Source: Ectocarpus siliculosus
Taxonomy: Eukaryota; Sar; Phaeophyceae; Ectocarpales; Ectocarpaceae
Direction: 5' to 3'
DNA: 64,000 bases
NCBI GenBank assembly: GCA_000310025.1
Contig: FN649727.1
Location: 8,507,855 to 8,571,854 of the forward strand
Made by a program: the position numbers and the translations under genes. Under the pieces are notes generated by a model. That model did no database searches. It was not told the DNA's origin and saw only the letters and a list, made by a program, of their open reading frames with translations. How positions within the stretch are numbered: position 1 is the first letter of the stretch; each line of letters begins with the position of its first letter. Shown here one piece after another: positions 49,101-62,943 of this stretch.

Positions 49101-52100
49101 TGTGCGGGGTCGAGAAACTTCACTCCGCGCAAAGGGGATAATCGCACCATGTCGGGTTAAAATTCGTCAAGCACCCTCGAGGCAGTTACCCAGTGCTTAC
49201 AACTGTCTCTGGAAGTGAAAGCACCAGAAAATAGATTAAGTCATACGCAGCTGTCATCCGTACGCAACGAAGTAAGCACAAGATGCCGAACACCCTTAGC
49301 AGGATGCAGCGCACCCTTCATGCGATCCGCTGAATACCTCACGGCGCTTCGCGCTTGGTGATGTGAGAACCTGGTCCGGTGAGAACCCGGCGTGCTCCGT
49401 CCTAGCTTTGTAACGATGCGAGGTCAACGGTCTAGCAACTACGGCATGTACGACTCCCCCCCTGTCTCTCCCTCTCTCTCTTTGTCGTCGTCATCTCACG
49501 TGCTCCATTGACGGGAACTTGTACGCCTTCTGATGGATGCACTCCAGGACCCAGCGGTACCCCACCACGTTGTACTCCTTCTTGGGGGAGGCGATCAGGT
49601 TCTTCACCGAGACCGAGGTCGTGTCTCCGACCACTACGAACGACGTCGTGGGCATCGGGTTCGCCGTCACCCTATTAATTGTTGCCGAGGCCACCACCAC
49701 CACCGCCGCCGCCGCCGAAAGCGATAAAAAGGCGTTCAGGCGGAAGTTGCGACACGGAAGGAAGGCGGGTATTCAACGGGAACGAGGTACGGCGTGAACT
49801 TACGTGCGGTTTGTTGGAACGCCGCGCCGTGTGCTACAGTAAGGAGGGGGGGGGGGTGAGCTTCGAAGCCCACACAATTCTCTGGCTGGCTATCATGCCG
49901 GAACGCCGTTGGATTGTACGTGCCGTCCGGTCTGTTCGATGGATATCCTGGTAGGAGCAGAAAGGAACCAGTTCTCGCAGGTACCCAGCGCAGACAGACA
50001 CCTGTGGAAGAACTGGTTGCTTTCTCCCCTTACCACACAACATCATACCACGAATAAAAACACAGCGCCCGGCTGTCTACACTGAGTATGGGGTCGGGGC
50101 AGTCTGCAGCAGCTTCTCCGGCTGTGGGTGTTCACGGCGATCTACTAGCCGAAGAGCGGTCCCGAGAACCGTCGCACCAACCAGGAAAACAAGCGTAGCG
50201 GTTAGATGCGTCAACCAAACTACGCCCAAGCGAACTGTCTTACTCCTGTACAAGAGTGAGCCATCTCACGTGCCCCCGTGTTCACGGATAAGGAGTTCGA
50301 TGTCCTGCTTGGTCCTGCCCTCATGCCCTCCTTCGGCCTTCCTTCTTGTAGATCCCGCAGGCGCCCACCAGGCATCGACGTCGATCGTGTTGACGTCGGG
50401 GACGTGCACCTGTCATCGCCGAGAGGGGTCGCGACGGGCGCAAGAAGCCCGACGTACACTTGCCCACATGAATAAAACGAAACTACCGGACACAAACGCC
50501 ACGCAAGCGGCACGACCCAGCGCGCTCCGAAAATAAGAACGGTGCGATAGCGTACGGGTAAAACCATGGTTTTCAGGATGGGGACGTTGTGAAATACACA
50601 CTTACAGCAGGAGCGAAGCCATTCCCCCAGTTGGGTATGTTTCCACATGAAAAGGGTGATCGGGTCTCCGCTCGCCGTGTTGCTACGGGGTACTTACAAG
50701 ATGAGCCAAGAGCCTTTGGCACGGCAGGAAACTTTCTCACCCCCCTTATTGCACGCAAGGGGGGGACACCAACACGAAAAAAACACCCACCATCGGCGAA
50801 ACGAAGCCTCCACGCCCTTTCCTCCCCCCATCCCTTTCTCCTCACCCCAGAAAAGCTGGTTCCGACGACGCACAACTCCAGTGCGGTCCTCCCGCTCGCC
50901 GCCACGAACACCTTCTCCTTGACCGTAACCTCGTCGCCCCCAGTACTGGCGAACAGCTCGGACACCTTCCTCCCACCCCCCGTCCGCCCCCTCTTCTTAC
51001 CTCCACCGTCGCGGCCGTTCCTCCTGCTTCCCGAGCCGGGGTGTCCCCCGTGGGTGTTGTTTTGGCGGTGACCGCCGGGGGCCGCGGATAGCCGGGGGCG
51101 GGCTTGTATGGCGGCCAGCTCCGTGGTGTCCAGGCAGCCCTCGGAGCCCTTGTCCTTCCGGATGTGGGTCACTCGAGGGAACCTAGCCGAGGATTGGTTT
51201 CGGTGTTGTCAGGGAAAGACTTTCCTATGATGGGTCTGTGGCGCGGATGGTGTTGTTGTTGTTGTCGTCGTCGTGGGCTTGTTATTGCTTTGCCAGTTGA
51301 ACTAGGCAGGAGTGATTCGCATGAGATCGATGTGATTGCTGCCGGTTTGGTTCGGGGGCTTGCTGCCCCAACGAATACCGATACTTCAATCTCCAAGATG
51401 TTGTTACTGCCCTGCCTCACTGCAAAACGCACCACAGGGTCGTCGAGTACAGAGCAAAACATTCCTGGCAAGAGAAAAGAGCAGCTTCGAAGAACCCGAC
51501 CAACCCAAAAGCCGCCCAACGCCAACGCGTAAAAACGATTTTTTTGCGCAGACGACGCGTGTGCGAGCCTTTAGAGACAGAAACAGAAGGGAAATATGAC
51601 GGACCTCATGGTGCAGAAGACCCCTGGCCAATCGCTGGCCTTGACGATCTCCATGCACTTGACCTGAAGGCAGACGGAGTCTTCCGCCGCTATCCACTTC
51701 GTCAAGGGTACCCCATCCCTGCTCGATTTCTTAATCCCCGTGCGATGTGGGTCGAAGTGCGTCGGGTCGCTCCTGCCGTCAACGGGCGTTGTGTACGTTT
51801 CGTGGATTGTTTTCGCGCCGTGTCAGCAAAGGACAAGAACGCCAGCGCGCGTGGGGCGGTTGGGTGGCAATTTTTTCGTCTCAGTTCTTGTCGTCCGTCT
51901 GATCGGTTCGTCGGTCCCGGCGTGCGTACTTTCGGCAACCCACAATCATGGCACGAAAAAGCGTGTTTGTGCCTGGATGTCTCCGGGGTTGGCAAGCTGC
52001 CGTGGGATCGTACCGTGAGGAGTACCCCCGCCTCCGCTCTCGGCCAAGCGTTTCAAAACCCACAGGACTATTCTAGTTTGTTCAAAATGCGCAATGTTTG

Positions 52101-55100
52101 ATGTTTCGAAGAAAACCAAGAGAACCCGGCGTGGGTGAATTTTTTCTCAAGAGGTGCAACCCAATACAAGCACGACAGAAGAAAAAGAGGCAAATATCGC
52201 ACCACTCCGACGACGACACCCGAACCTTTGTCATCCGTACCTCCCGACCAAGTGCGGTACAATACATCGTCTGGCTTGAATCTCGACGAAAGGCTCAAAA
52301 ACTGTCCACAGACGAAGAGGAACAGATCCGTTTTGTGCTCGTTTCATGGAGTCTGGTGTACTGACTCACGTATCAAACGACTTCCATTTGTCCTTGAGCA
52401 GTTCGTTCAGGTCTTCAAGCTCGTTTATTGAGTACCCGGTGCCCACCTGACCCCCCGTTGCAAAGGCAGTAGCAACCACAGACGCGGCGCGTGATTTTAC
52501 TGTTAGGTGCATCAAAGGGAGGTCAGGACAAGGGATAGTTCTGGGAAAAAGGAAGAGAACAAGCATGAACCTTCCGTGACGGCCGGTACCATGAGCACGC
52601 ACACCCGATACCCATGTCAATGACACACACGCGCTGAAACCGGCAACTACCCAAACTCAGCATGCCAGACATGGTTGACAGGATATCTCTAAAACGCATG
52701 TCGTGCTCAACAACGAAAAAAAACGCAGCATCTATATCACCAACCGTCCAACACCAAAACGCCCAGAGACCCCCGTCCATCATCAAATGAAAAATATCCC
52801 CTTGCACCCTCGTACGGTAAGGATTGTTGTCGCTAAATAGAAAGATTCCCTACTACTATTGGTCGATCTCTCGAGCCTCGCACGCGGCAGAGACAAAGCC
52901 TCCGCCTGCACTTTCCAAAACGATCAACGACTGCCATACTCCCGAACAAAACATAATGTAGCACAGTACCAAGACAACAGAGGATTAAAAGGAGGCCGCT
53001 GCCGCAAACCTGGAGCACGGAAACAAACCTGTGACAAAAGGCGGCTGGTGCGTCGCGTGGATGCCATCGCCTTCTCGATGGACCACACCCTGCGGTATGC
53101 AACACGGACGCCTAACTCACCCTGGCGAGAGGGTAATACTCCTTGCGTGGTTGTCTGTCTTCGTTGGGCACGGCGACGCCCACCAGAAACTTGGAGAGCA
53201 GCCCGGAGCGCATCTTGCCGTTCGCGAAGCCGGCCGCGAGAATGAGGAGGTCCATGTCTTCCGTCTGGTCCGAGTACTCCGGCTTCATCTTTATCCACAG
53301 CGGGATCTTCTTGCTCTTGTCTCCGATCTGGCGATGATAAACGTGGCGAACAAGCAGAGGACTGCAGCCATGAGACATGCGTCCGGTTCTTGGGGTTCGG
53401 TCTGGCAGAGGTACGCAAGGACATCACGGCGAGCAAATGTGTGCATTTTTCCTTTTGTTTCAATTGAGCACAAAGCTTTCTACACTAACAAGGGCTGACG
53501 TAGGCAGGCAGATGGTGTAGTGCCGTGCGGTGGAGAACAGAAGCAAACACCACACCATCATCGACAGGACCAATTCACACGTTGAATGGCGTGCATCATT
53601 CAAGTTAGAAACATTCAAGTTGGGAAACTGTGGATACCATCACATACATCCAAACGGCGACTGCACCCATCTGCTACAAATTCACGGGTCGGCATCGACA
53701 ACCAAATCTCACGCATGAAGACAAGTCCAGCTACCACCCATGGAATACATGATTCTGACGTTATCCTTCGCAGATTGATGTGATAAAGATTATTGTTCTC
53801 CGTCAGCGTGTGCAAAGAAGAAAGCGGGTCTAGGTAAGGTGCAGTGGGTGATGGTTGCCGCAGTGATACAGTCACGGTTACGACAGTTACGTTACACAAA
53901 TGTCTCACTGGCACTATAGGTAACAATACATTCCTATTGGTCATATCAACCAACCATGACTGTTAACCAACTTAACGCTGACGTGCCCGGTACTCAACAG
54001 ACGCTAAAAAAATTAATAAACTACACGGGACGACAACAACAAGGCGAAAGCGTCCTCCAACCCAAAACCATCCTCCAGAGAGAAGAATTGCAACCACATG
54101 CCTGTCCTAGACCTTGATCGACAGCCTCAACTCGAAGGGCACGCAGTGTCCTTTTCTGAGGTTTGTGTCGCACACCCTCGAGGCTGATCTTCCTTACATC
54201 TTCTGTTTGTGTACAGCAACGTACGTTAACGGACAAACGGACAAGTACCGAGGCGGCACCACGCGGCGCATTAACTATCCTCTCCGCCAAGAAAATATGC
54301 AGCACCTCCCCTGAAAGACAGGGATGGGTGTGTCAAACCGTGTACCAAGGGAACACTAAGATTCTACTGAAACTACACACCATCGATGCATAGATGCATT
54401 GGCAAACACATTAGCCATGTTAGCCTACAAACACACACACCATGTAGTGGCCGTGCAGGTCCTTGACCACCAAACCCTCCTCGTTAAGGTGTATCGCGCG
54501 CTGCTCGAAGCACTCATCCAGCTGTTTCTTGCGTTCCACCTCGTCTCCGGCGGAGACCTAAGGAAAACGGGCCAGTTCAGCGTTCAGAATAGCGTCAACA
54601 GGAATTATCGGTGTTGTTGTCGTTGCTGCTGCTGATGTCACGCATTCGACTCCGTCTTCCGGAGCACGGGTCACATATTTGCAGGCCTTTGTTATTCCAA
54701 TCGGCACGTTCCACGAAAAACAAACAACAGGAACGGGTATATCAACATTTCAAGGTGCACATGCCCATGCTTCCCATGGGGTCTTGCCTGAGAGAGTATA
54801 CTCAGCCAGACACAGCATCACACAGGACAGGGCGACGCTCGGGGCCGGTACCACTACAACGAGAGACGGCGCTCCTTCAACATCTAGAAAGAAACCCTTT
54901 GCAGGGCAACCGGAAAAAGAAAATGTGGCCTACAACTAGGTGGCAAACAATCAGAACCACATCAGGCAGACAAAACACTCACCTCCCAGCTCTTGACGAA
55001 CTCCAGACGGTGCTCATTTTCCGTCACGATCGATCGAAGTACCTTTCGACGAACGTCCAGCGGAAGAGCCTGAGGCACTCAACGCCACCAAAACAGCACG

Positions 55101-58100
55101 AGCCGCAGCAGAGAGAAAACGAAACGACAGTAACCGCAGGTCTACAGAAAGCATCCAGAGACTCATCCAACAAACGCACATGCACACAGAAAGATAAATT
55201 GCACATGGAGAGATAATAGTTTTTCCTCCAAACAGATGGAGATCGACCCCCATTACTCACAATGGTGCCAACAACCCGAACTAACACCAAACGCGACACT
55301 ATGTTGACCAATACCAAAGCCCTTCTGAACTTTGGAGAGGGAAACCGGGGGAATTCGTACGTCATACCCTCTTTACCAGTCAGCAAGAGATATTTTCGAG
55401 CGGAGCTTTGGCGGAAATATTTCACTCACCGTGAGATTACCGGCCTGGACTTCTGTAGGCGGGGGGCACGGCGCAATACTGTTTCTCACTGCCTCCCTCA
55501 CTATCTCCTCCATCGTCCCCCCGTCCTCCAGCCCGCCGCCAGAACCCTCGGCGTAGAGGACATCGAACACCACGTAGAAGAGCCAACGCGTGCCTTCGTA
55601 ATACGGACAGCACGGTTAGCGACAACGCAAATAAGGAGGTGGAAGTCAAAGCCGCACGGGGTGCAGCTCGAGTAAGAGGGCAACACACGCGGGGTAGATT
55701 GACTGTGGGGAGAGAGGCTAGTGGGGTGCCGAGCACCATGTACAACACCCACGTAGCGAGGCCAAAAAGAAAATCCCGGAAGAGAGGTAAGGTAGGCGGG
55801 CGGAACGCCGACTTACCACCTCCTCTCCCCTCGAGCTCCTCCTTGGCGTACGTCCTGTTGGACCCGAAGGGCACCATGCTGCCGGTGTTGTCGTCCCAGG
55901 TAACTACCTTCACGGTGCAAGGCGGTAGAGAAGGCAAACAGAGAGCGGACCCACGTACAGCATCTCTGGTTGAGATAGAGTATTGGCGTTGCTGGCAGCA
56001 CGAGACGAAAGAGGTGTGAAACAAACGGTGGTGAGCCACACCCATCGACACCAACTCTGGTTGAAAGTATAGAGTATTTGTGTTGCCGTCAGTGTCGTCA
56101 ACGCACGCGCGCACCATCGCCGATCGCTTGGTTGTCTTTGGTTGGCCTCGGGCTGCATGCCCATGTGTACCGTTCCCTCGTTGCGCGTCTTACAACCCCA
56201 CGTGCGGAAAATAAAAGGCAAGGGCATACATGTGTTATCATACAAAACATCGCTCGGCGTGCAGCATCTGAAAATCATCACCAAAAAACAAAACCTCGTC
56301 GATTTTCTGCTCGTAGATGGCGCAACGGCACCTTTGATAAGACCGAATCCCGGGTAGGAAACACGTATATTCTCTTTGATAAAAAAATAATGCACCTAAG
56401 TTGGGACAAACGTCGAGTCGCCTAGTCCCCGGCAAACCAGTCCCTCACCTCGCCGTCTAGCACACACTTGTGAGCGCTCACTCCACCGACGATGTGCGGG
56501 GTAAGAGCGGCTCCGTACTTGTCGGTGTAATCCTTGGCGTTTCGGGTAAACCACTTGACCTTGGTCCGTGTTGGAAGAGGTCGTATTTTCGGTTTTGTTC
56601 CGCCGCGTGGAACCGTCGTTGCCGGTGGAGCGTTATGGGTCAAGAAATGCCGATGTAGAAGGTAACGTCAACAAATGCAAGGGAAGAGACGCACACAGCA
56701 GTTGTACTCTCGGACGGACAGCTACCAATAGAGGGGCGGACCGGGAAAGGGGAGAGGGGAGGCGAAGCAGACTGCAGAAAGTGTCGCTCGCGGGTACCTT
56801 GTTTCCCTCCCGATGGCACAGCATGCGCTCCCCGTCGAGCTTGACGTCCATGCAGAACGGCCGCCCCTGCAAGCTTGGCACAATCTTGCCAAGGCCGTAG
56901 AAGAAGTTCATCGCCAGCATGGGAGAAAAAGTCGTGAACACCTGCCGAACGTAATAAATGGCACATAGCAACAGCAGCAGCAGCAGCAGTGGAAGTCGTG
57001 GGAGAACCACCAGATCAGAGTAGACGCACTAGGAAACTATTTAGGACCCGGGGTAAGCGCACACAAATGGCGGTGGATGGCAGGAGGGTAGCAGTTCGAC
57101 AACAACTGTGCACTATTTGCCGCTGGTGTTGCTGTTGCTGTAGTCGCGCGATAGCAAACCAATCCCAATCTCGAAAGCACGTGCATCATGTAACATCGTA
57201 CACGCAGTACCTCGAGGTTGAAAGTTGCCGTAACGGAGCTGTGTTTACCGATGAAGGCGCTGCATACCCGTCGAAGACTGTTGTTTCGTGAAAAGCGGGG
57301 GCGGGATTTGGGCGGGGGCGTTGAGTTCAACTGGTCGAGCAAGAGTTCGCGAGCGAGTCTCTCACCTAGTGTACTTATCTAGCCCGTTGGAGACCAACAA
57401 GCACAGGCAATAACCACGACGGGTCCCCCTTTTCAACTGCAATATCCTTGCAACAGATTCTCACAAACCCTTTTTATTCTGGGCACGCCGTCGTGGATGA
57501 TCCATACCCCACAGTAACAAACGACGAGCAGCGTTGCAAATGTCATCATCCTTCATGCCCACCACTAATGACTCTAGAGGTTAGTTAGAGGTTTCATCTC
57601 TTTAGAAACGGATGAGCAACCACCTTGAGCTCCAGGCGTGAAGAAGTTAGTGCTGCAATCTAGCTGGCGCGACGAGATGTCACAATCACCGGTCACCTGG
57701 TGGTTCGGTTGTAGTAGTCCAACGCGCCGGGGTGGAACTTCTTGAGCACCTCCTTCTTGATGTTGATCTTGAGGTTCTTTAGGATCATCTACGGGCGTAC
57801 CGTCCCGGTGCGTGCAGCCGCCCACGAAAACAGGAACGGGAAGACGGGAGGAGCCAAAAATATGCAGAAGATCTGGTTAAAACTCGTTGCCGAAGCGCAC
57901 TCAGGACACGACAGCCAGACCGATGGATGCGCGCACACAGCAAAAACACGCAGACGTGACAATTATTTTTCTTGGCCTCGGGGGGCGGCAGGAGTAGATA
58001 CCAGGCCACGATCCGAACGAAGCGCACATGTGCCAAGATTTTCGAGAAACTCGTCCCCAGACCGACCCTTTCTGTTCGTCTTAGGCTGTTTTGATCTGCC

Positions 58101-61100
58101 TTGAATGGCACTTGAGTCGAAGTTATACAGCAGCTTTAGTGGAAGCGAAAATGTCAGCATTATCATTTCCCCCCTCTCTTCTCGCTCCGGTGTTCCGCCA
58201 TGTCTTGGTTTGTGCCTACCCAACACTGCCAGTCAGCTGCTCTCATACGACGATTTGAGGCGAACTCTGTGTACTATACTCGTGTAACCTTGGACGGCGG
58301 AAGGCCTACTTTTTGGTCAGACAGAGGCAGTAGGGGCAGAGCGCGGGGGGGGGGCGCTGAGTCCCAGACGGTGAGGGAAGGTTTGGATGCAAACGTTACA
58401 CCACCTTTTTTCCACCGTAACCATCACCACCACCAGAAATTGCTGTACGTGTAATTCCTATGTGCCTACCCTAGCGATCCACTTCTGGTTCATCGGGCTG
58501 CAGTTGGTCCGAATCCTGGTGAGCACTTGCTTGCGTCTCTGGTCGTTCGGCGCATTGGCCAGATCGCTTAGCGCGTCGTTCACCTGCAGGACGGACACGA
58601 GGCAGGCCACACACGCAAAGACTCTGGACTTGTTCGAACCACACCGGGTTCGTTTCCGTTCAGGAGGAGAGAGACAAAAATCTATCTGATGGCACTGCTG
58701 CTTGGGAAAAACGACATGAATGAAAACGAAAACAACGGCAAGAGGAAGCCTGGGCATATCGTGGAAAATTCGCCATTGAAACCCGGTCACGAACCAACAA
58801 AACAAACATGTGCACACAAGTGACATCACAAACGATGAGCAGCAAGCCATGGCTTCGGGGGGGGGGGGGGGGGGTTCCTCAGTTTCCCCATCCTCACGTC
58901 TCTGATGGTCCACGTTGTCGCATCCACGGCTTTGATGCCAAATCTGCTCTCAGTGAGCACGTACTCCAGCGTCAGGGCAAGATCTCCTGTGACCTGCCAT
59001 CTCTTGTCCCCCTGCGAAAGGTGTTTCCAAGTATCAACGGTCGTTTTCGTTTTCCCACGGTCGATAGAGAGAGAGAGAGAGAGGGGCGGGGTCGGGTGCG
59101 TGGCGAAAGACGACAGACGAAATCGGATTGAGCGTTTGACCTTAGGTGTGACACATAGAAGGCGAGGATTTGAGAAATCTTCATTCCACCATGCCATGCG
59201 ACATAACCAGTGCTACTGCGCAACCACTTCATGTCAAAACCGTTGCGAGGCTTGATCCAACATTCCCCTGCGGATGGTGTTGTTGTGCAGTGGCAGAGAG
59301 GGCTAAGGATTAAACCTTGAGCACAACATCCTTTGCGAGCGCCGCCGCAAACAAGGAACTACAGTTGGCATCGTGCTGCTTCCCACATGTTCTCTCTCAA
59401 CCGCGCTCGGACCCAAATCCCGAAGGACACCCCAAAATAAAACCGTTTCGCTTGCTAGAGCCGGTAAGGAAGTCGTTACTTCGGCGTTTGCACCTCATTC
59501 TCTATACTACACGACACAAGCACCGACTCCACACCGTTACTGCAGCAGCTACAACGTTGTCGTCGCTCAAGCCTGTATTGTACAAGAGAGGCGCAATAAC
59601 GCCTCACCGGGGAAGAGTTTCTGTCGGGATCGGTGTACGACTGCAGCCGCAAGTACCCCTCTCCCTTCTTGTTGTTGGGGAAGTAAAGGTCTGCAAAGAG
59701 CGAAGCCATCTTGGCCGTTCTCATGCCGTACTTGTCACGCAGGTTGTCCAGCTGACAACACGATTTTTCAGGGGGGAGGGAGGCAACGTGGAATTCCGTT
59801 TTCGCAAGGGTTTGACAAGGCTTGAAATGCGAATACTCTTCCACTGCAGAGATGTGAAAACTCTAGCACTGTAGAGATTCGCACAACGGAGCCAAACATG
59901 GTACAAGCTGTTGGGGCACATATATTTCTAGATGTGTGTGTATGTGTTGGGGAAAATGCGACATCTCTATTCTGGCACAACCAGAACCAACAACCAATGA
60001 GCGTGCTCTCCCTAGCCTCTACGGCCGTACGCCCACCGTGTATCTTATCCTGCCAATCGCAAACGATACTCGGGGCCACGCACACAGGAACTAGTAACAC
60101 CGAATTGCCAATAATTGACGATGTGATATGGCGTGACGTGACAGGGACTGGTAATGCCGACCTCCTCCCCCAGCGAGCTGTTTCTGTCGACTGTGATTGC
60201 CAATAACTGACGACGTGATGTGGCGTGACGTGAAACGGGACGGCACGTGTCGGTTGGACCACCTTCGCCGCGAGAAATCAAGTCTACTTACATGAAGAAA
60301 TAGAACAGGGAGGAGGTACGCAGACCCCGACCCTAACCCTATTCCATTCCCAACTTCCCCGATTGAACGCTTTATCCAGCATGTTTACTTGATCGAAAAA
60401 TCCTGGGAAGGCTACTCTGTGTTGGCTACCTCGGGCAGGAGGAGGCGAATGAGCGGAAAGGAGCTCTCCTTCCCAATCCGTCCCAGAAACGGAAGCAAAA
60501 CAGCGATCTTCTTGTTGCTGCCCTTCTGGTTTGCCATCTTCTCCAGCAGGTTTTCGCACACCTGTGTGAGCATGCAAAGCAGACATTCATTTAGCACGAA
60601 CGACGAGCGTCGATACGGAGGAGTGCGTTCGGAATTAATCGTTTCGCATGTGCAGACTAGCACTGCTGCAGGTCGTGTCGGCTACCGAATGTAGGCAAAA
60701 ACAAATTATGTACCCAGAGGGACGCATGTAAGCCATGCACTCACGCCTTTCGCGGGCCGAAAATATCCTACGCAGGAAAAAAAGGACAGAAAACTGCAGC
60801 CTCGAACCCGTTTCTTTGATCGGCAAAAAGTTGATTTTCAATCAAAGCATTCTGGCACTTCAATACAAAAGATTCTCTGCTTTGGGAGGGGCATGAAACC
60901 GGCTAAAAAAACGAACTTTTAACTCTAACCCTAACCCCACACCCACCCGATAGTTGCTAGGATGGCGCTGGCTAAGTTCTAGGTTGGTGTGCCGACATTG
61001 GCGCTAGGTTGGTGTTGATGGAATAATTTCTAGGAAGCTTTGCTTGGGTATGTGCTAGGTTGGACTTGACACGGAAAATCAAGGTTGTTACTGATTGGGT

Positions 61101-61980
61101 AGGTGCTAGGTTGGTTCCTGATGTGGGTAGGTGCTACAGTAGGTTGGTGGTGCTTGGAGAAGGGCTAGGTCGCTCTTGGGTGGTTAACGGTGCTCGTGCA
61201 GGTCTGTATAGGCAGGACTGCCAAGTGTGGGTGCATGGCTTATTGTGCGTCCCCTTGGGTGCATCGATAATATCGTACGCAGGTATCGACCGTGGGCGTC
61301 GTGGAAACAGCATGCGAAAAAGGAAAGAAGCCGCCGGCATTGTCATGAATTTCGCCGAGGCCGCGGGAAGTCGACGTCGCGCCGCACGTGCCCACGCTCT
61401 CACGTGCAAAAGCCAAGTCAGAAGCGCCACTTCAGCTGCGTGCGCTACATGGCAAGCGTAATGCCGTGTGGGAGGTGCCCTATGCGTGGTGACACACGCG
61501 AACCACCAGCAGAAGCAGCAGACCAGCCAAACAACCTTAAGAGCTTGCAGCTCAACAATCCGTGGGTCTTGCCGATACCAGCTCAGGGCATCCTACCGAA
61601 AGGCCTACCCACACGGTATGCACGTCATGTTCAACGAATTTGACACCGGGCAACTGCTGCATTGACAACACCCGTTTCCCGGAATGGAAGTGGACGACAT
61701 GTTATACATGTACTAACGACGACTAAAAGGTGTAATTTCATCGACATCGACTGCCATTACCGTGTGTTCGGCGAGAAGGGGGCAAGTCGTCGGCACTCTC
61801 GAGAGCATGAGTCAGTACCAGGGAGAACATCGCCCTTCTTACCTCTTGGAATGAGAGCGCATTGGCCGCGGTCTCGGGGTAGAATTTGAACTCATCTTCT
61901 GAATGGGGGGCAGTGGCACGTGGTCGTAGGAAGGGAGATTGATAAGCACGTTGCACGGTGGGCACTGGCGCACACAGCAT
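46118..61980 (-). CDS. LIG4: DNA ligase IV (ATP-dependent, non-homologous end joining)
   Basis: LIG4 seals double-strand breaks with XRCC4 in the nucleus. Exons: 61843-61980, 60430-60561, 59608-59751, 58898-59011, 58470-58583, 57697-57788, 57211-57277, 56798-56941, 56449-56559, 55817-55907, 55430-55593, 54983-55069, 54441-54557, 53121-53327, 52370-52446, 51605-51718, 50846-51182, 50270-50409, 49500-49671, 48653-48754, 47918-48091, 47623-47763, 46824-46912, 46118-46247. They sum to 3,198 nt, 1,065 residues, with phases agreeing throughout. The DNA-binding domain (residues ~30-250) aligns along its length. Motif I is KLDGER (catalytic Lys301), motif III KCVLDGE and FYVVFDVLY, motif IV EEGLVVK, motif V WIKMKPEY. 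Two BRCT domains follow (GYRWVLECIHQ; VVKPEWVWECIERG). The protein is longer than the human enzyme (911) through a Gly/Arg-rich linker before BRCT1 and an acidic linker before BRCT2. The start ATG at 61980 is the first in frame and less certain than the rest. Confidence 0.97.
49166..49461 (+). repeat. Interspersed repeat family A, copy 2
   Basis: This copy is the inverted counterpart of 33113-33420 and lies in the LIG4 intron between exons 19 and 20. It begins gtcaagcaccctcgaggcag and ends near catgtacgact. The two copies are alignable end to end with few indels, which argues for separate insertions of one element and not local duplication. Confidence 0.85.
60910..61180. repeat. Irregular gctaggttgg repeats and a telomere-like tract in LIG4 intron 1
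   Basis: The word ctaggttgg recurs at about 60979, 61003, 61051 and 61106 with related words (gtaggtgcta, ctaggtcg) between them. Just before it, ctctaaccctaacccca (about 60918-60934) gives two to three CCCTAA units; a similar one is at 60334. No coding potential is seen. Confidence 0.7.
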
Positions 61981-62943
61981 GTGTTGTGAGATCTCGGGTA
62001 CAAGAGCACCAGGACGACAAGTCCAGCATAACCATGGCAGAGGTGTAGATTATGTTGCTCAGAGCAGTATCTGTAGACAAAGCAGAACGTAGAGTCTAGA
62101 CTACACTCTTGCTGTTCACCGACAGGGAGGGTACCGTCGAAATGTGTAGGACTGCTGTATCATACATACATATGTACAGCTATAGTACAGACGGTCGCGG
62201 CAGCTGTCAACGTGCAGATGCTCACGTACATAGGTAGTCTAAATAGCGAATCAATGTCTTCAACCTCTCCAGGGATTGATTACTTGCAGTAGTTAGGTGG
62301 ACTCAGCAACACAATAATACTGTACTGCTACATGCACCTGCAAGGTCCATCCCGGCATGCCGAAACGGTGTTGAGGAATACATCTACAGCAGTCCACCAG
62401 CTCTGACAGCAGCGACGGCCGGCTGGCTACGACACATCTATGGTAGCTGTATTTCAGCGGTTGTACAATGCATATGTTTATGTTCACTTGCTGTCGGTAG
62501 CGTAAGATACCACACACCCTGGACTTCCTGGACTGATATTCGAAGCTCGACGACTCCACGACGAAGAGGATGCCAAGATCAAGATAAAATAATACGTTTT
62601 CGGAAAGTTCTCGACGAGGCCGTTCCAACACCACCATTTGCGGCGCTGTCGTTGTGTCTTCTGCAGAGTATTCGAGCTTTGAAAATCGGTCCACCGGGTG
62701 TGGTGTCTCATGCAACCTACAGCACATGTAGCTAGAGAACCAGTCTACACAGCAAGGCCTGTTCGGTTGTGCATTCTCTCACAACACCTACATCAGAGCT
62801 ATTCCGCACCCGTTGCATCTCTCTCACCATGAGAAGCCATTATCGCAGCAAGCAGCGGGAGGAGCGTGTGTCGGACACCGGCTGTCACAAAGACACTAAT
62901 CAAGGGAGACAGCGCAGCAGCGAATTCGCGGGGGGTTTCCAAG
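61981..62943. other. Divergent region between LIG4 and the terminal gene
   Basis: This should hold two divergent promoters. It contains the second MITE copy. No exon on either strand is supported before 62944. Confidence 0.5.
62497..62720. mobile_element. Palindromic MITE, copy 2
   Basis: The left end (gtaagataccacacaccctg, then gatattcgaagctcga) and right end (tcgagctttgaaaatcggtc, then gggtgtggtgtctcatg) are inverted relative to each other. The interior shares ctccacgacgaagagga and acgttttcg with copy 1. It lies about 0.5 kb upstream of LIG4. Confidence 0.85.

Noticed and set aside
54114-54185. Minus-strand frame between LIG4 exons 13 and 14
   Set aside because: Exon 13 joins 53121-53327 directly in phase and in alignment (motif IV to motif V).
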